8,928 bases of DNA from positions 1 through 8,928 of the forward strand of contig JAKIXL010000052.1 in assembly GCA_022709105.1 (NCBI GenBank). The letters are read 5' to 3'. Numbering within the stretch: position 1 is the first letter of the stretch; each line of letters begins with the position of its first letter. A program made the translations under genes and the position numbers. This DNA comes from Thermoplasmatota archaeon. GTDB lineage: Archaea > Thermoplasmatota > Thermoplasmata > Methanomassiliicoccales > Methanomassiliicoccaceae. The notes beneath the pieces are model-generated. The model saw nothing but the letters and a program-made list of their open reading frames with translations, was not told where the DNA came from and did no database searches. Positions 1 through 5,241 of the stretch are shown here, piece by piece.

Positions 1-768
1 CGAGCCGCGAGCGCTGACATCGTTGGAGTAGATCATGTTGATGCGCGACCCGTCCGGCAGGGTGCCGTCGACGATGGGCTTCGAGGCGCTCACCGGCCGC
101 CCCATGCGCTCGGACATGGATACGAAGAACTCGTTCAAGGTCACCTCGTCCTCGAACCTTATGTTCGTCTCCAGTCCATACTGGAACGCTTTATGCGAGA
201 CGCGCACTCGTGACGTCCCGATGAGATGGATATCCTCAATGTAGGGGTCCATGATCAGCGGCTCGATCACTCCGTAGCCGATGATGTCCCGATTGATGTA
301 GTACTTCAGGAGGTCGTGCTCTCTCTGGGTGAGCACGACCTTGCCGCCCTTCTTGCGCCTCTTGATGTTGCCGTTGCCGATCTCCACCGATAGATCGAAC
401 AGCTTCTCCAGGATGCGGACGAGATCCTCCTTGGTCTCCACGGACTCCTCGGCGCTAGCCTTCTCCAGGATCAGCTCCTTGATCTTGCGCAACTTCTCCT
501 TCTGCTCAAGGTTCAGCCTGGTCTCGATGGAGATGTATTTGGAATGTAACGCGTCGATGTGGATATATCCGCCGCCAATCTTGTAGATGATATTGGCGCT
601 GCCCGGGTCGACTATCGCGTTCTTCCTTATGTCAGCGAGGTCCTTCACCGACAGGTTCTCGAAGTACCTTGGCATGGTGTTGGTGGTCTTCTGGAGCTCG
701 CTTATGTATTCCCGGATGCTCACGTCCCGGGCTATCTCGTTCTTGAGCTCTGGCGACATCATCGCCAT
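1..768 (-). CDS. flaI: Archaellum assembly/motor ATPase FlaI (ArlI), N-terminal half
   Basis: FlaI is the hexameric secretion-type ATPase that powers archaellin export/assembly and filament rotation at the inner face of the membrane, working with FlaH and FlaJ. Reading inward from position 768 gives 256 uninterrupted codons, and the frame is still open at base 1. The usual length is about 510-550 residues, so roughly half is present. Recognisable stretches are IIGYGVIEPLIMDPYIEDI and GRPVSASKPIVDGTLPDGSR, typical of the N-terminal domain of FlaI/GspE-type ATPases, just ahead of the nucleotide-binding core. Walker A and B would lie beyond the left edge and cannot be assessed. The chosen ATG overlaps the flaH stop (TGATG, 770-766), implying translational coupling; ATGs two and three codons further in (762, 759) are alternatives. 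flaJ would be expected next, outside the window. The family call is secure. Confidence 0.95.
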   Translation of the reverse strand, partial: MAMMSPELKNEIARDVSIREYISELQKTTNTMPRYFENLSVKDLADIRKNAIVDPGSANIIYKIGGGYIHIDALHSKYISIETRLNLEQKEKLRKIKELILEKASAEESVETKEDLVRILEKLFDLSVEIGNGNIKRRKKGGKVVLTQREHDLLKYYINRDIIGYGVIEPLIMDPYIEDIHLIGTSRVRVSHKAFQYGLETNIRFEDEVTLNEFFVSMSERMGRPVSASKPIVDGTLPDGSRINMIYSNDVSARGS

Positions 769-1490
769 CAGCCGGACACCTCGGTGATCTCAATGACCAG
801 GCCTATGCCCGGCTCTATCCTTATCCTCATCACATCATCGACGCGGCGCTTGGCCCGCTGGTATCGCAGCGTATGCACCGTTCGAACCATCTCCTGGCCA
901 GATGCCCTCATCTTGATGCTGAGATAGATGTCCACTGCCGAGCGCAGGGGGTCCGCGGCCTCGCAATTCTCGTCCGCGGTCATTATGATGGTCTTCTCAA
1001 GCTTCATCTGCTTCTTGAAGAAGCCCATCAGCCGGATGCAGTTCGCCTCGGTTAGGCTATCCTTGGTCAGCGTCGTGAGGGAGTCGATGAACAGCACTTC
1101 ATTGTTGTAAAGCTGGGGGGAGGACATCAGCTTCTCGAGGAAATCTGTGCGGGAGCGGGACCGGCCGAGCAGCGGGTACACCGGGAAATAGCACAGCTTC
1201 CCATTGATGAGGCTCCTGTCGATCCGATAGTCCAGGGAGTACATCTGGTCGATGAAGTCTCGGAGCGTCAGTTCCGTCGAAACGAAGGTCGCGGAGTGGC
1301 CGTTCTGCAGCAGACCGTAGAGAATGCGCTGGCACAACGCACTGCGGCCGGAGCCCTCGGCCCCCTCTATGAGCATCGTCGATCCTCGAGGAAGGCCGCC
1401 TCCCATGCGAACGGCCAGCTCGTCCTGCTTCAGATGGATGTCGAACAGATTCTGTCGCGCCTTGTTGCCATCTGCAGGGCCATTGTTCAT
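768..1490 (-). CDS. flaH: Archaellum motor protein FlaH (ArlH), RecA/KaiC-like fold
   Basis: FlaH is a RecA/KaiC-like protein that binds ATP and docks on FlaI at the cytoplasmic base of the archaellum; in studied archaea nucleotide binding is needed for motility. This 240-residue product opens with GGGLPRGSTMLIEG and a Walker A at residues 43-50 reading GAEGSGRS. The canonical lysine is arginine here (codon CGC, 1344-1346). Walker B is VLFIDSL with Asp136. YFPVYPLL and the region around EKTIIMTADE are also FlaH-like. The frame stays open upstream to 1607 but overlaps flaG there. ATG 1490 is preferred because GGGGTGA lies 7 nt upstream (1498-1504), in the 43-nt gap after flaG. The stop overlaps the flaI start. 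Identity is firm; whether the Arg variant binds or hydrolyses ATP is unknown. Confidence 0.93.
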   Translation of the reverse strand: MNNGPADGNKARQNLFDIHLKQDELAVRMGGGLPRGSTMLIEGAEGSGRSALCQRILYGLLQNGHSATFVSTELTLRDFIDQMYSLDYRIDRSLINGKLCYFPVYPLLGRSRSRTDFLEKLMSSPQLYNNEVLFIDSLTTLTKDSLTEANCIRLMGFFKKQMKLEKTIIMTADENCEAADPLRSAVDIYLSIKMRASGQEMVRTVHTLRYQRAKRRVDDVMRIRIEPGIGLVIEITEVSG

Positions 1491-1497
1491 TCCGTTG

Positions 1498-1504
1498 TCA
1501 CCCC
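1498..1504 (-). promoter_or_regulatory. Ribosome binding site deciding the flaH start
   Basis: On the minus strand GGGGTGA lies 7 nt before ATG 1490. No comparable site precedes the more upstream in-frame starts, so it fixes the flaH start and shortens the open frame by 39 codons. Confidence 0.7.
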
Positions 1505-1533
1505 ATAACCTCGTCCCGACTAGGCTAGGCAGG

Positions 1534-1974
1534 CTATAGCCTGAAGTCCAGCGTGTCCGATGCTCCGTTGCCCAGGATGGCCTTTGCCGTGTGATCTCCC
1601 GCTCCAAGCATCAGTGTGGCGGTGACCTCGATCACCCTTCCGGTGACCCAATTCTCCCCGCCCGGTCCTACAAGGTCCGCTTCGAACTCAATATATTGCC
1701 CATCAATGAATATGATCAAGTCCCGATAGCTCTGGGGCAGTTCCCCCGTGTTCTTTATGTAAATCGTTATGGTCCCGTTCTCGTAGGGGACGTGCCTTGG
1801 ATCGTTCACTATGGTGATCGATGAACCCATCACCGAGACCGCGTTGTCGGACTTGACCCTCATCTCGTCGGCCATCAGTCCGGTGATCCCGATGATCGTG
1901 CCGGCTATGGTGACGGCTACGATTATCGACGCAATGAAAAATATCATCTGGGTTATCGAATCGTCCGATGCCAT
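1534..1974 (-). CDS. flaG: Archaellum stator-type pilin homologue FlaG (ArlG)
   Basis: FlaG has an N-terminal membrane helix and an extracellular Ig-like beta domain. In studied archaea it forms a filament-like complex capped by FlaF, anchoring the motor to the S-layer. The 146-residue product starts MASDDSITQMIFFIASIIVA, a hydrophobic helix at about residues 9-34. A beta-rich domain follows with FlaG-like ITIYIKNTGELPQS, then FIDGQYIEF. Length is normal for the family. ATG 1974 has GGGAG about 5 nt upstream (1979-1983), which overlaps the flaF stop region (1984-1986), so flaF and flaG are tightly linked. Family members such as FlaG and FlaF lack an archaellin-type class III signal and none is visible here. 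Position between flaF and flaH supports flaG rather than flaF. Confidence 0.88.
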   Translation of the reverse strand: MASDDSITQMIFFIASIIVAVTIAGTIIGITGLMADEMRVKSDNAVSVMGSSITIVNDPRHVPYENGTITIYIKNTGELPQSYRDLIIFIDGQYIEFEADLVGPGGENWVTGRVIEVTATLMLGAGDHTAKAILGNGASDTLDFRL

Positions 1975-1983
1975 TGGGCTCCC

Positions 1984-2397
1984 TCAGCCGTATACCGACA
2001 CGCCGTTGGCGGTCACTATCTTGATCGCTGCTCCGTTCACGCCCTCGGACATTGTTATGATAAGCATCTCGCCCGGCAGCCACAGCTTGGTGTCGTTCTT
2101 CCCCTCGACGCTCATCGAGGATATCTTTTCATTGCTCAGAGCGCCGTTTATCAGCACGTCCACCTGGGTCGTCAGCGTGACCTCGCCGCTGTTCACCACT
2201 CCAAAGGTACCGTTCGGCCCGTCGACGAAGGAAAGGGCGACGCTGGTACGCATCGCGTCCGCTTCCCGTTGCGAGCTGGCCTTCTGCGCCTCCAGCACCG
2301 ATCCCTGGGCATGGTCCAGGGCTCCAATGATGGAGGCGAACGAGATTAGGGATGCGATGAAGATTATGGCGGTGGCGATGGACACGCTCATCCCCAT
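1984..2397 (-). CDS. flaF: Archaellum S-layer-binding protein FlaF (ArlF)
   Basis: FlaF is the small membrane-anchored beta-sandwich protein that, in characterised archaea, binds S-layer protein and FlaG to hold the rotating machine in the envelope. The 137-residue product begins MGMSVSIATAIIFIASLISF, the MG-x-SVS-type opening seen in FlaF proteins, with one membrane helix at about residues 6-27. A short helical stretch (QGSVLEAQKASSQREADA) precedes a beta-rich external domain. The frame is open further upstream (to 2493), but that part overlaps the flaC-type gene. ATG 2397 overlaps its stop as TGATG (2399-2395) and has GGGAGG at 2404-2409. A second ATG at 2391 is possible. One sequon, NGT, occurs in the external domain (FVDGPNGTFG); another candidate is NDT (EGKNDTKLW). 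Confidence 0.86.
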   Translation of the reverse strand: MGMSVSIATAIIFIASLISFASIIGALDHAQGSVLEAQKASSQREADAMRTSVALSFVDGPNGTFGVVNSGEVTLTTQVDVLINGALSNEKISSMSVEGKNDTKLWLPGEMLIITMSEGVNGAAIKIVTANGVSVYG

Positions 2398-3332
2398 CAG
2401 AGGCCTCCCAGGCGCATGAACTCGCTCATCCACAGGTCCAGGGCCCTTATGTCCGACTCCATTATCTCGTTTCCGTTCGACCTCTCCATGCATATCTTGC
2501 CCATGAGGTGATCGACCAGCCTGCGGATGTGGTCAAGCTCGTACACGTCCACCAGGGGCGACGTCCTCGCCGCGGGCACCGCTCTCACCATCTTCGGCTT
2601 CATGTCATTGAACATATGAGATTCAGTTGCTGGTTCCAACGCGCTCATCGCCGATGCCTCCTTGTTGATCGCGAGCACCTCGTCCTCTTCCGGCCGGACT
2701 ATGCGGTCCAGCGGCCCGTCGTCGTCGAAGGGGGTGACCACCTTGTGCTCCTTGGCCGCGCTCTCGACCTTGATCGTCGGAACTTCCGTCTTGATCGCAG
2801 GCTGCTCCGGGGCGAGGTCCTTCAGGCACATGGTGACCTCGGCCTTGGCCTGCGGTCTCGCTGGCACTGCCTGCTCAGGCTCACCATCGACGAAGGGATT
2901 GTACTGTCGGCTTACCGCCTCGTACACGTTCAGCAGCGTCCTTATGGAATCGTTGATCTGCGAAAGATCGCTCTTGATCGATTCCATCTCTCCCTTCATA
3001 GCCCTCGTGGTCAGGTCGGTCGACTCCACGTGGCTCTTGAGGTCGTTGACGTTCGCCTCCACTTCCTGGAGCTTCTTGTCGCTCCTCGGCGCCGCGTCGG
3101 CCAGAAGGCCGTCGCTCAGTTCGCCAGAGCTCTGGCCGATCTCGCTGAGCTTGCTCAGCGTGCCGAGGCCGCCGCCGAGGCTCCCCAGTGACACGGTGTC
3201 CCCGCTGAGCTCAAGGCCGCTCAGCGATGAGGTCCCTGTCCCGATAGTCTCCTCCTTGCCCTTCTTTTTGAACGACAGGACCGCCATCGTAGAAAAAATA
3301 GGTGCAAGGAGGGACGCGCGAATTCTTCTCAT
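2397..3332 (-). CDS. flaC: FlaC/FlaD/FlaE-type archaellum scaffold protein
   Basis: FlaC/D/E proteins are cytoplasmic; in euryarchaea they form the ring/scaffold around FlaH-FlaI and receive chemotaxis input through CheF. In this 311-residue product residues about 112-149 match the FlaC domain, a heptad-like helix ending in LLNVYEAV and the signature NPFVD (145-149). Before it come a Lys-rich N-terminus, a Ser/Gly/Leu low-complexity segment (about 30-80) and a predicted coiled coil (about 85-140). A charged, proline-containing linker (about 150-255) leads to a conserved-looking C-terminal block ending SDIRALDLWMSEFM. That block lacks the usual FlaD/E motif of the LLKWLEFL...YYVDIGW type, so separate flaD/E genes are not seen. 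Start: ATG 3332 has GGAGGG 9 nt upstream, while ATG 3287 (MAVLSFKKK...) has no ribosome site but looks more natural as protein. The start is therefore uncertain. The stop overlaps flaF. Confidence 0.82.
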   Translation of the reverse strand: MRRIRASLLAPIFSTMAVLSFKKKGKEETIGTGTSSLSGLELSGDTVSLGSLGGGLGTLSKLSEIGQSSGELSDGLLADAAPRSDKKLQEVEANVNDLKSHVESTDLTTRAMKGEMESIKSDLSQINDSIRTLLNVYEAVSRQYNPFVDGEPEQAVPARPQAKAEVTMCLKDLAPEQPAIKTEVPTIKVESAAKEHKVVTPFDDDGPLDRIVRPEEDEVLAINKEASAMSALEPATESHMFNDMKPKMVRAVPAARTSPLVDVYELDHIRRLVDHLMGKICMERSNGNEIMESDIRALDLWMSEFMRLGGL

Positions 3333-3349
3333 TCGTAGTTTCCCTCCTT
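3293..3349 (-). terminator. flaB-flaC hairpin with T6 tract (attenuator/terminator-like)
   Basis: On the minus strand AAGGAGGGA (3349-3341) and TCCCTCCTT (3314-3306) form a perfect 9-bp stem. Inside the 26-nt loop CGAAT/ATTCG form a second 5-bp stem around GAGAAGA. A T6 run (3298-3293) follows the stem after a few bases. The 5' arm is the ribosome site, and the inner stem covers the ATG at 3332. The structure could stop transcription after flaB, or sequester the start of the next gene. Either would keep archaellin output above that of the motor genes. The pairing is directly visible; the function is inferred. Confidence 0.6.
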
Positions 3350-3370
3350 CAAGTGTTTAGATTAAGAGGT

Positions 3371-4000
3371 TTACCGGAGGTTCACGGTGCCATCATACAG
3401 AACGGACGGGACGGTGAACGAAACGGTGGTCGTCGCGCCCTTGGCCGGCATGATCTTTATGGACACCGAGTCACCGGGGACGACCTCCATCTCGGAGTTC
3501 CCGACAGCGTTGAAGGTGATCTTCACAAGGTCGCCCTGGGCGATGGTCCCATAAAGGCCAAAGTTGCTGGTCCCGTCTTGGGGGGGAACCAGGACAGCGG
3601 AATAAAGGTCCGGCTCGTTAGTCGCAGCCTTATCAGCGTCTTCACCAAACCCGGCATAGACAAGCTCACCGCTGCTACCTCCAGCGGTGACGGACAGGAT
3701 CACGTCATCCAGGACCAGGGCAGGGCTGCCAGCCTGCAGCTGGACATAGACATCCATCGAAGTGATCTTGTTACCTGAAACGGTTCCCTTCACATACTTT
3801 ATGTCAAATCCAGACGCAACACCGGTGATCGCATCGTTGCCGGTCTGGGTAGCCTGCTCGCGCACCGTATTGGCGGTGCTGATCAGGACGGACGCGGCGA
3901 CGGCGGCCACAAGGACCATGGCGATGAATATGATCATCGTCCCCACGCCCATCTCGGCGCGCCTGTCCCTGGACATCTTCGCAAATTTCTTGCTCATCAT
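3371..4000 (-). CDS. flaB: Archaellin (archaellum filament subunit) FlaB
   Basis: This is the major filament protein, made as a preprotein, processed by a FlaK/PibD-type class III signal peptidase and assembled from the base. The 209-residue product begins with a basic leader (MMSKKFAKMSRDRRAEMG) and predicted cleavage after Gly18. The hallmark helix VGTMIIFIAMVLVAAVAASV follows at residues 19-38, then a beta-rich surface domain ending VSFTVPSVLYDGTVNLR. No N-x-S/T sequon is visible in the mature protein. ATG 4000 is chosen because GGAGG (4010-4014) lies 9 nt upstream; ATG 3997 is equally possible. It is the first gene of the operon and the only archaellin in the window. A strong box A at 4122-4129 implies a leader of about 100 nt with alternative stems. 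A hairpin plus T6 follows the gene. Confidence 0.95.
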   Translation of the reverse strand: MMSKKFAKMSRDRRAEMGVGTMIIFIAMVLVAAVAASVLISTANTVREQATQTGNDAITGVASGFDIKYVKGTVSGNKITSMDVYVQLQAGSPALVLDDVILSVTAGGSSGELVYAGFGEDADKAATNEPDLYSAVLVPPQDGTSNFGLYGTIAQGDLVKITFNAVGNSEMEVVPGDSVSIKIMPAKGATTTVSFTVPSVLYDGTVNLR

Positions 4001-4100
4001 TTCTTTGTTCCTCCATTATTGTTCCTGCTTGAGTACCTCGGCAGGAACTCATGCTTTGACGTCAGGGCAAGCCACATCTGCTGTTCCTGGCATCTCAAGC
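4001..4100 (-). promoter_or_regulatory. Structured 5' leader of flaB with competing RNA stems
   Basis: From the box A position the transcript should start near 4100, leaving a leader of about 100 nt. One segment, GUUCCUGC (4048-4041), can pair with three others: GCAGGAAC (4028-4021, 8 bp, with an inner GAG/CUC), the upstream CAGGAAC (4089-4083, 7 bp), and AGGAAC (4012-4007, 6 bp), which overlaps the ribosome site GGAGG. In addition GCUUGAG (4100-4094) pairs with CUCAAGC (4033-4027, 7 bp). That last stem nests with the upstream pairing and excludes the local hairpin. AGGAACA occurs three times. This is a candidate RNA switch controlling archaellin translation; the complementarities are visible, the switching is inferred. 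Confidence 0.5.
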
Positions 4101-4121
4101 GACTTTGCACCAGTAAGATGA

Positions 4122-4129
4122 TATATAAA
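4122..4129 (-). promoter_or_regulatory. Box A (TATA) of the archaellum operon promoter
   Basis: The minus strand reads TTTATATA, a near-ideal archaeal box A, preceded by CATTGA as a possible BRE. Transcription should start 24-28 nt downstream, near 4100. No other good box A lies between it and flaB, so it is taken as the operon promoter. Confidence 0.75.
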
Positions 4130-4140
4130 TCAATGAATGG

Positions 4141-4155
4141 CAAGAATCATTCTTG
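4141..4155. promoter_or_regulatory. Perfect 15-bp palindrome upstream of the flaB box A
   Basis: CAAGAAT-C-ATTCTTG is an uninterrupted inverted repeat with a one-base centre, 11 bp upstream of box A, at the edge of a very AT-rich tract (about 4156-4220). Position and symmetry suggest an activator or other regulator site. A related element sits at the same distance from the uspA box A (4995-5006). Confidence 0.6.
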
Positions 4156-4554
4156 ATTCATAGACTATATAATTATAATAATATTAGAATAGTAATATCA
4201 TTATTTGTTATAATAGTAGAGAAGCAATGATGCCTCAAGAGGCTATGTTCCTTGCTACCGATCGGCGGCCTCATGCAGATCATGAGACATTTTGGGACCG
4301 GAAAGGCCCCCGGTCCCCGACCATAGCTACGATCTCAATGGTCCAAATCCATAGATATGCCATACTTTTAATCTGGCCGATCCCATTCGACAGCCTAAAT
4401 AACCGTGACCACAAGGTTAGCCAAGTTGCCAATGATCGCAATAAAGAGAACAATATCCATTTTGTGGAGCAAGCACCTCAGCTCATCGATCATGTTTTAT
4501 GTGAGCCTCAAAATATTATAATCATATCCTGTGGGGTGTTGGTGTGGGTATTCC
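4156..4554. other. Non-coding intergenic region with AT-rich tract and small hairpins
   Basis: I see no convincing gene. 4161-4220 is almost all A/T and lies behind the flaB promoter. Three hairpins follow: GCCTC/GAGGC (4232-4243, itself enclosed by AGCAA 4223-4227 and TTGCT 4252-4256), CTCATG/CATGAG (4270-4286) and GGGACCGG/CCGGTCCC (4294-4317, 8 bp with an 8-nt loop). A CTTTTAAT run follows near 4364-4371. These could belong to a small RNA read on the plus strand from the AT-rich tract, or be unrelated. The remainder (about 4380-4554) is the 3' side of the uspA-like gene, with no clear terminator beyond a weak ATATTTTG on the minus strand. A 111-codon plus-strand frame at 4227-4562 has no ribosome site and no recognisable protein features. 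Confidence 0.4.
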
Positions 4555-4953
4555 TCATTTGACCACGACCACGGTGCATGGTGAGTTCTTCATTATGTTG
4601 TCCGTTGTGCTGGTTGCAAGCAGCTTGGACATACCCGCCTTCTCTCCAGAGGATCCAATTATCAGCGCGCTGGCCTTCAACTTGTCGGCCGCCAGGAGCA
4701 AGGTCTCGTGGGCCTCTCCCGCCTCCAGGAGGGTCGCCAGCGGCACGCCCAGGTCGGACGCGATGATCTTGGCGCGCCCTAGCACCCTCATGCCGTTCTT
4801 GATGCTCTTCTCTTTGTCCTCTTGCGTCTTGGGATTGACTATATAGAGCATGAACAGATTGGCCTGGAATGCTTTGGCATAGGCGAAGGCATACTCGGCC
4901 GCCTTCTCAGAATGGGTCCGGCCATCGTTCCCAACGACAATGTTCATGATCAT
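4555..4953 (-). CDS. Universal stress protein (UspA family), single domain
   Basis: UspA-family proteins are small soluble alpha/beta proteins, often ATP-binding dimers, linked to stress and energy sensing. Single-domain USPs are common in archaea. The product (132 residues from ATG 4953) begins MIMNIVVGNDGRTHSEKA and has AFAYAKAFQANLFMLYIVNP, LLEAGEAHETLLLAADKLKA and the terminal GSSG...NSPCTVVVVK, the expected order of USP elements. The ATP-binding signature G-2x-G-9x-G(S/T) is imperfect: GSSG is present but the last glycine is alanine (about residue 113), so nucleotide binding is uncertain. Start: box A TTTAAATA at 4982-4975 puts the transcript start at about 4953. The message is probably leaderless, beginning at ATG 4953; ATG 4947 and TTG 4959 are alternatives. 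It stands alone, downstream in space of the flaB promoter and divergent from the membrane-protein gene. Confidence 0.88.
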   Translation of the reverse strand: MIMNIVVGNDGRTHSEKAAEYAFAYAKAFQANLFMLYIVNPKTQEDKEKSIKNGMRVLGRAKIIASDLGVPLATLLEAGEAHETLLLAADKLKASALIIGSSGEKAGMSKLLATSTTDNIMKNSPCTVVVVK

Positions 4954-4974
4954 GCTCAAATTATCTACGAAACC

Positions 4975-4982
4975 TATTTAAA
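4975..4982 (-). promoter_or_regulatory. Box A of the uspA-like gene; leaderless transcript predicted
   Basis: The minus strand reads TTTAAATA, preceded by ATTGATT. Its centre lies about 26 nt before ATG 4953, the distance from box A to a transcription start, and no ribosome site lies in between. This supports a leaderless mRNA. Confidence 0.7.
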
Positions 4983-4994
4983 AATCAATATGAT

Positions 4995-5006
4995 AGAATC
5001 TGTTCT
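4995..5006. promoter_or_regulatory. AGAA-N3-ATTCT palindrome upstream of the uspA box A
   Basis: On the minus strand it reads AGAACAGATTCT, 12 bp upstream of box A. The flaB promoter has AGAATGATTCT 13 bp upstream of its own box A (4143-4153). Both promoters then carry ATTGATTT leading into box A. This suggests one regulator acting on both, but two sites are little evidence. Confidence 0.4.
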
Positions 5007-5241
5007 GATATCCTGTTATTATCGATGACTATAATCCACGCCGATATGATTGGGTAGGACCGCTCGACCGAAGGGGAGATCTGTAATGTCGGTGTGAACG
5101 ACCGGATCTGATAATCATGAGATCTCGAGTAAAGGAACGCTTCCAGTCGCGACCGCATCAAGGCGAAGGGCTTTGACGTTGGGCCCAAGTCAGCAATGAA
5201 TAAGCTAATAATGCTCTTCCGGCGGTAGTGGTGCGCTGTCC

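Noticed and set aside
1491..1607. N-terminal extension of flaH to 1607
   Set aside because: It would overlap flaG by over 70 bases and has no family-like residues; GGGGTGA before ATG 1490 decides the start.
1811..2419. 202-codon plus-strand frame opposite flaF/flaG
   Set aside because: Hydrophobic only because it mirrors the membrane helices of flaF and flaG; it crosses two well-supported genes.
2398..2493. N-terminal extension of flaF to 2493
   Set aside because: It would overlap the flaC-type gene and destroy the MG-x-SVS start typical of FlaF.
2508..3360. Plus-strand frames of 227 and 232 codons opposite the flaC-type gene
   Set aside because: Antisense shadows; the minus-strand frame has the FlaC signature, operon spacing and ribosome sites.
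3804..4052. 82-codon minus-strand frame overlapping the start of flaB
   Set aside because: It is flaB shifted by one frame; the Arg/His-rich product is typical of a shadow of a GC-rich gene.
4227..4562. 111-codon open frame on the plus strand in the intergenic region
   Set aside because: No ribosome site or family-like sequence, irregular composition, and it runs through three hairpins and into the 3' end of the uspA-like gene.
4985..5188. 67-codon minus-strand frame upstream of the uspA-like gene
   Set aside because: No ribosome site and no recognisable motif; it covers the uspA promoter palindrome.
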